In this document: piece after piece, positions 6,895 to 8,793 of the stretch | Layout: the number at the start of each line of letters is the position of its first letter | How positions within the stretch are numbered: position 1 is the first letter of the stretch | Source of the DNA: Chloroflexota bacterium | GTDB taxonomy: Bacteria; Chloroflexota; Anaerolineae; Caldilineales; Caldilineaceae | Length of the DNA stretch: 8,793 nucleotides | Reading direction: 5' to 3' | NCBI GenBank assembly: GCA_016199425.1 | Contig: JACQGT010000626.1 | Coordinates: forward strand, 1-8,793 | The notes under the pieces: model-generated | What the model was told of the DNA's origin: nothing | The model's input: the letters and a program-made list of their open reading frames with translations, nothing else | Databases searched by the model: none | Translations under genes and position numbers: made by a program

Positions 6895-7040
6895 CGTATT
6901 GCGTTATTGCGTATTGCGTAAACTGACTGCCCTGTATCTTTTCTGCGCTGTGGTGAAACGTGAAACGTGAGATCGCCGGTCTTTCTCACGTTTCACGTTC
7001 CCTGTTTCGGCGGCACAACAATTACGGAATACGCAATACG
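6895..7040. repeat. Outer inverted repeat of a nested intergenic structure (cgtattgcgt arms)
   Basis: The left arm, from 6895, carries CGTATTGCGTTATTGCGTA and continues with another CGTATTGCGTA at 6910-6920, so it contains three overlapping attgcgt-type direct repeats. The right arm, TACGGAATACGCAATACG (7023-7040), is the reverse complement of 6895-6913 apart from one bulged base and one mismatch. It can alternatively pair with the second left copy, 6910-6920. The right arm ends directly at the stop codon of the binding-protein gene. The arms enclose a second, perfect hairpin. It lies wholly in the gap between the binding-protein and permease genes. Confidence 0.8.
6957..6999. repeat. Inner perfect 15-bp stem-loop in the binding protein-permease gap
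   Basis: AACGTGAAACGTGAG (6957-6971) is perfectly complementary to CTCACGTTTCACGTT (6985-6999), with a 13-nt loop. Each arm holds an internal repeat of the cgtgaaa/tttcacg word. On the transcribed minus strand the stem is followed by tcaccacag, not a T-tract, so it does not look like an intrinsic terminator. By analogy with REP hairpins between malE and malF in enterobacteria (established knowledge), such a structure after a binding-protein gene could protect the upstream mRNA or reduce read-through, giving more binding protein than permease. That role is inferred. Confidence 0.85.
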
Positions 7041-8402
7041 CTACGGTCGCGGCTTGTCCATAATATCCTGAATCTGCGCGGTAACGCCGTCGATGAAGGC
7101 CTGGGTCGGCTGTTCGTCGCCGGCCCACAGGGGCTGCGTCAACTGGGCGAAGGTTTTCTCTGCCTCCTCCTGCCGCCAGTTATCCAGGATGCGGCTGTCC
7201 ATGGCGTTGTCCATCACATCCTGGAAGACGACGCGGAAGGGGAAGGCCAGCAGTTCTGGCGCGCCGTAGACATCCGGGCGACCACCCACTGTGCCGCCGA
7301 TCAAACCCAATTGGATACCGCTGTCTTTGCTGCACAGATACTGTACCCACTCGAAGGCTTCCGGCGCGTGCTTTGTGGCAGTGGTCACACAGTAGGCATC
7401 CACCTCGAAGTCGGAGCCGCCCACACCACCCGGTCCGACTGCATTGGGTGCAACCATCCAGGCGAATTTGTCGCCGATGGAGCCGCCGGTCACCGAGACG
7501 GACGTACCGCCCTGGAATTGGCCCAAAATGCCGCTGATCCACATTTCATTGCCGCTGCCCAGCATCTGGTCGGGGGTAGGCGCCACCTGATGGGTGTGGA
7601 AGAGATCGTAGAGGTGGTTGATAGCCTGCATCCCCAACTCCGAATTGAGCTGGCAGACCGAACCATCCTCATTGATCAGCTCCGTCCCAAAAGCGCGGAA
7701 GAGGGAGACGTGGGATTTCCAGCTAACGCCGGGCAGATAGCCGAACTGTACAGTGCGGTCGCCCTCTTTCTTCGTGGCTGCTTTGGCAATCTCGACCTGC
7801 TGGGCGATCGTCGTCGCTTCGGTAGGATACTCTGCACCGGCCTCGTCCAGGATATTCTGGTTGTAGTAGATAATCGCCAGACCGGGATGGGCCTTGAAGG
7901 GTAGCCCCAGTAGATTTCCTTCTACAGTAATCGCATCCAGACAGCCCTGATACCACTGGCTCAGGTCCACACCGCCCGACGCCGCCAGGTCGTTGACAGC
8001 GGCAATCTGGTTCTGAGAGTAGGCGAACTGAATCTTCGATTGGCCCAGCGCGCTCCAAATCACATCGCCCAGGGTGCCGCCTGCCATCATCGTAGAAATT
8101 TTTGTGCTGAACTCCGCACCGGGGAAGGATTCCTTCACAATTTCGATGTTGGGGTTTTCCTCCATGAACTTGGGTATCTGCATATCATAGAGGGTGTCCT
8201 CCTGCTGTCCGATGCGGGCGTGGAAGCGGACGGTCACCTTCTCGGCTGCCGCGGGTGCCGCCGCTGCGGATTCGCCGGAAGTGGCGGCCGGTGCGCTGGC
8301 TGGAGCGGCCGGCGCGGCGCAGGCGGCCAGCGCCAAACCCACAGTACTGAAGGCAGTGGCCCGCAAAAACTCACGGCGGGACAGATTTCGCTTAAGACTC
8401 AT
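7041..8402 (-). CDS. Sugar ABC transporter solute-binding lipoprotein, family 1, Tat-exported
   Basis: This is the extracellular substrate-binding protein of the importer (453 aa). The N-terminus has a twin-arginine motif (LSRREFLRAT, residues 7-16), a hydrophobic stretch and a lipobox LAAC with Cys28, so it should be exported folded by Tat and anchored by lipidation. An Ala/Pro/Ser/Glu linker (about 29-53) precedes the mature lobe, which starts KVTVRFHARIGQQEDTLYD. The segments IPKFMEENPNIEIV, FSTKISTMMAGGTLGDVIW, FAWMVAPNAVGPGG and APEAFEWVQYLCSKDSG match family 1 (UgpB/MalE-like) binding proteins. AAAGGAG lies 7 nt before the ATG. The gene follows the dehydratase gene by 35 nt and precedes the permease genes by 203 nt, all on one strand. 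The cargo is probably a sugar, sugar acid or oligosaccharide; the dehydratase neighbour favours an aldonate or a sugar oxidised to one. Confidence 0.94.
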   Translation of the reverse strand: MSLKRNLSRREFLRATAFSTVGLALAACAAPAAPASAPAATSGESAAAAPAAAEKVTVRFHARIGQQEDTLYDMQIPKFMEENPNIEIVKESFPGAEFSTKISTMMAGGTLGDVIWSALGQSKIQFAYSQNQIAAVNDLAASGGVDLSQWYQGCLDAITVEGNLLGLPFKAHPGLAIIYYNQNILDEAGAEYPTEATTIAQQVEIAKAATKKEGDRTVQFGYLPGVSWKSHVSLFRAFGTELINEDGSVCQLNSELGMQAINHLYDLFHTHQVAPTPDQMLGSGNEMWISGILGQFQGGTSVSVTGGSIGDKFAWMVAPNAVGPGGVGGSDFEVDAYCVTTATKHAPEAFEWVQYLCSKDSGIQLGLIGGTVGGRPDVYGAPELLAFPFRVVFQDVMDNAMDSRILDNWRQEEAEKTFAQLTQPLWAGDEQPTQAFIDGVTAQIQDIMDKPRP

Positions 8403-8437
8403 TTCTCTTCTCCTTTGGTCAAAAATCAGATTCTATT

Positions 8438-8793
8438 TCAATGGTCGATAGCCGCGCCGTCATCGGGATGAAACAACCCCGGATGGCGGCGGAAAACACC
8501 CATTTTTTCTTGCAGCGCCTCCTCGTCTATCTCAATGCCCAGACCGGGCGCGGTGGGCAGGTCGATGTAGCCATCCTTGACGACGAAGGGTTGTTTCAGA
8601 TAGCCCTCGCCCAGATGGACCTGCTCCTGACAAAGAAAATTGGGAATTATCGCGTCCAGTTGGATGCCCGCAGCCAGGGAAATCGGCCCCAAGGGGCAGT
8701 GGGGCGCAACCGCCGCGTAGTAGCTCTCCGCCATCCCCGCAATCAGCCGCCCCTCGAAGATGCCGCCGGCGTGGCTGATGTCTGGCTGTAGAA
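8438..8793 (-). CDS. Galactonate dehydratase-like enzyme (enolase superfamily), C-terminal part, cut by window edge
   Basis: The last 117 codons are visible; the start lies beyond the right edge. The fragment reads LQPDISHAGGIFEGRLIAGM, then VAPHCPLGPISLAAGIQLDA, NFLCQEQ and APGLGIEIDEEAL. From memory this closely follows the C-terminal barrel of E. coli D-galactonate dehydratase DgoD. The spacing of the QPD aspartate (4), the PHCPLGP histidine (31) and the QEQ glutamate (56) in the fragment equals that of DgoD D258, H285 and E310, where H285 is a catalytic acid/base residue. The enzyme would remove water from an aldonate to give a 2-keto-3-deoxy acid in the cytoplasm. It lies 35 nt upstream of the binding-protein gene on the same strand and is probably in its operon. 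D-galactonate is the best guess, but other sugar-acid dehydratases share these motifs and the substrate-recognising capping domain is not in view. Confidence 0.88.
   Translation of the reverse strand, partial: LQPDISHAGGIFEGRLIAGMAESYYAAVAPHCPLGPISLAAGIQLDAIIPNFLCQEQVHLGEGYLKQPFVVKDGYIDLPTAPGLGIEIDEEALQEKMGVFRRHPGLFHPDDGAAIDH

Larger units (their letters stand above)
6838..7040. other. 203-bp gap inside the transporter operon, mostly repeat sequence
   Basis: The stretch holds the ribosome binding site of the MalF-like permease gene (AAAGGAT near 6848-6854, minus strand) and the two nested inverted repeats listed separately. I see no open reading frame with a plausible start and ribosome binding site, and no clear promoter for the permease genes, though an internal promoter cannot be excluded. 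Confidence 0.6.

Noticed and set aside
6957..6999. Intrinsic terminator for the binding-protein gene
   Set aside because: The stem is strong, but no T-tract follows on either strand and the operon appears to continue into the permease genes.
6895..7040. A CRISPR array
   Set aside because: The repeats are short, overlapping and mostly inverted, with no regular unique spacers and no cas genes nearby.
6960..7904. A 314-codon plus-strand open frame opposite the binding-protein gene
   Set aside because: It starts inside the inner hairpin and runs antisense to a gene with a clear Tat signal, lipobox and family 1 motifs.

Overview
The window (about 60% GC by eye) looks like chromosomal DNA from a member of the Chloroflexota, probably an Anaerolineae/Caldilinea-type bacterium. 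The taxonomic guess rests on gene style: a Tat-plus-lipobox sugar-binding protein with an Ala/Pro/Ser linker, a membrane-tethered HTH-TPR regulator, a multi-TM NarL-type sensor kinase, and short palindromic intergenic repeats. No marker gene is present, so it is an inference.

Layout. (1) Positions 1-2257, minus strand: a two-component pair, a multi-TM HisKA_3-type sensor kinase followed by a NarL/LuxR-type response regulator cut by the left edge. (2) Positions 2258-2425: a divergent intergenic region with cggat-type repeats. (3) Positions 2426-4114, plus strand: a predicted membrane-tethered regulator with an N-terminal HTH, one TM helix and a large extracytoplasmic TPR region. (4) Positions 4115-4147: a convergent junction holding a 27-nt near-perfect palindrome. 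(5) Positions 4148-8793, minus strand: a sugar or sugar-acid uptake and catabolism operon. In transcription order it encodes a galactonate-dehydratase-like enolase-superfamily enzyme (C-terminal part only), a Tat-exported solute-binding lipoprotein, two CUT1-type permeases and a fumarylacetoacetate hydrolase (FAH)-family enzyme. A 203-bp gap with nested inverted repeats separates the binding protein from the permeases. No transport ATPase is in the window.

How the genes could work together. The binding protein captures a carbohydrate or sugar acid and the permease pair imports it. The DgoD-like enzyme would dehydrate an aldonate to a 2-keto-3-deoxy acid. The FAH-family protein could act on that acid or on an oxidised derivative, as in known non-phosphorylative pentose, fucose and rhamnose routes. 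The substrate cannot be read from sequence. The two regulatory modules are divergent from each other, and the HTH-TPR gene converges on the operon, so a regulatory link to the sugar operon is possible but not shown.

I see no RNA gene, CRISPR array, transposase or phage gene. The most unusual parts are the predicted membrane-tethered HTH-TPR protein, the nested repeat structure inside the transporter operon, and the pairing of the dehydratase with an FAH enzyme in one transcription unit.
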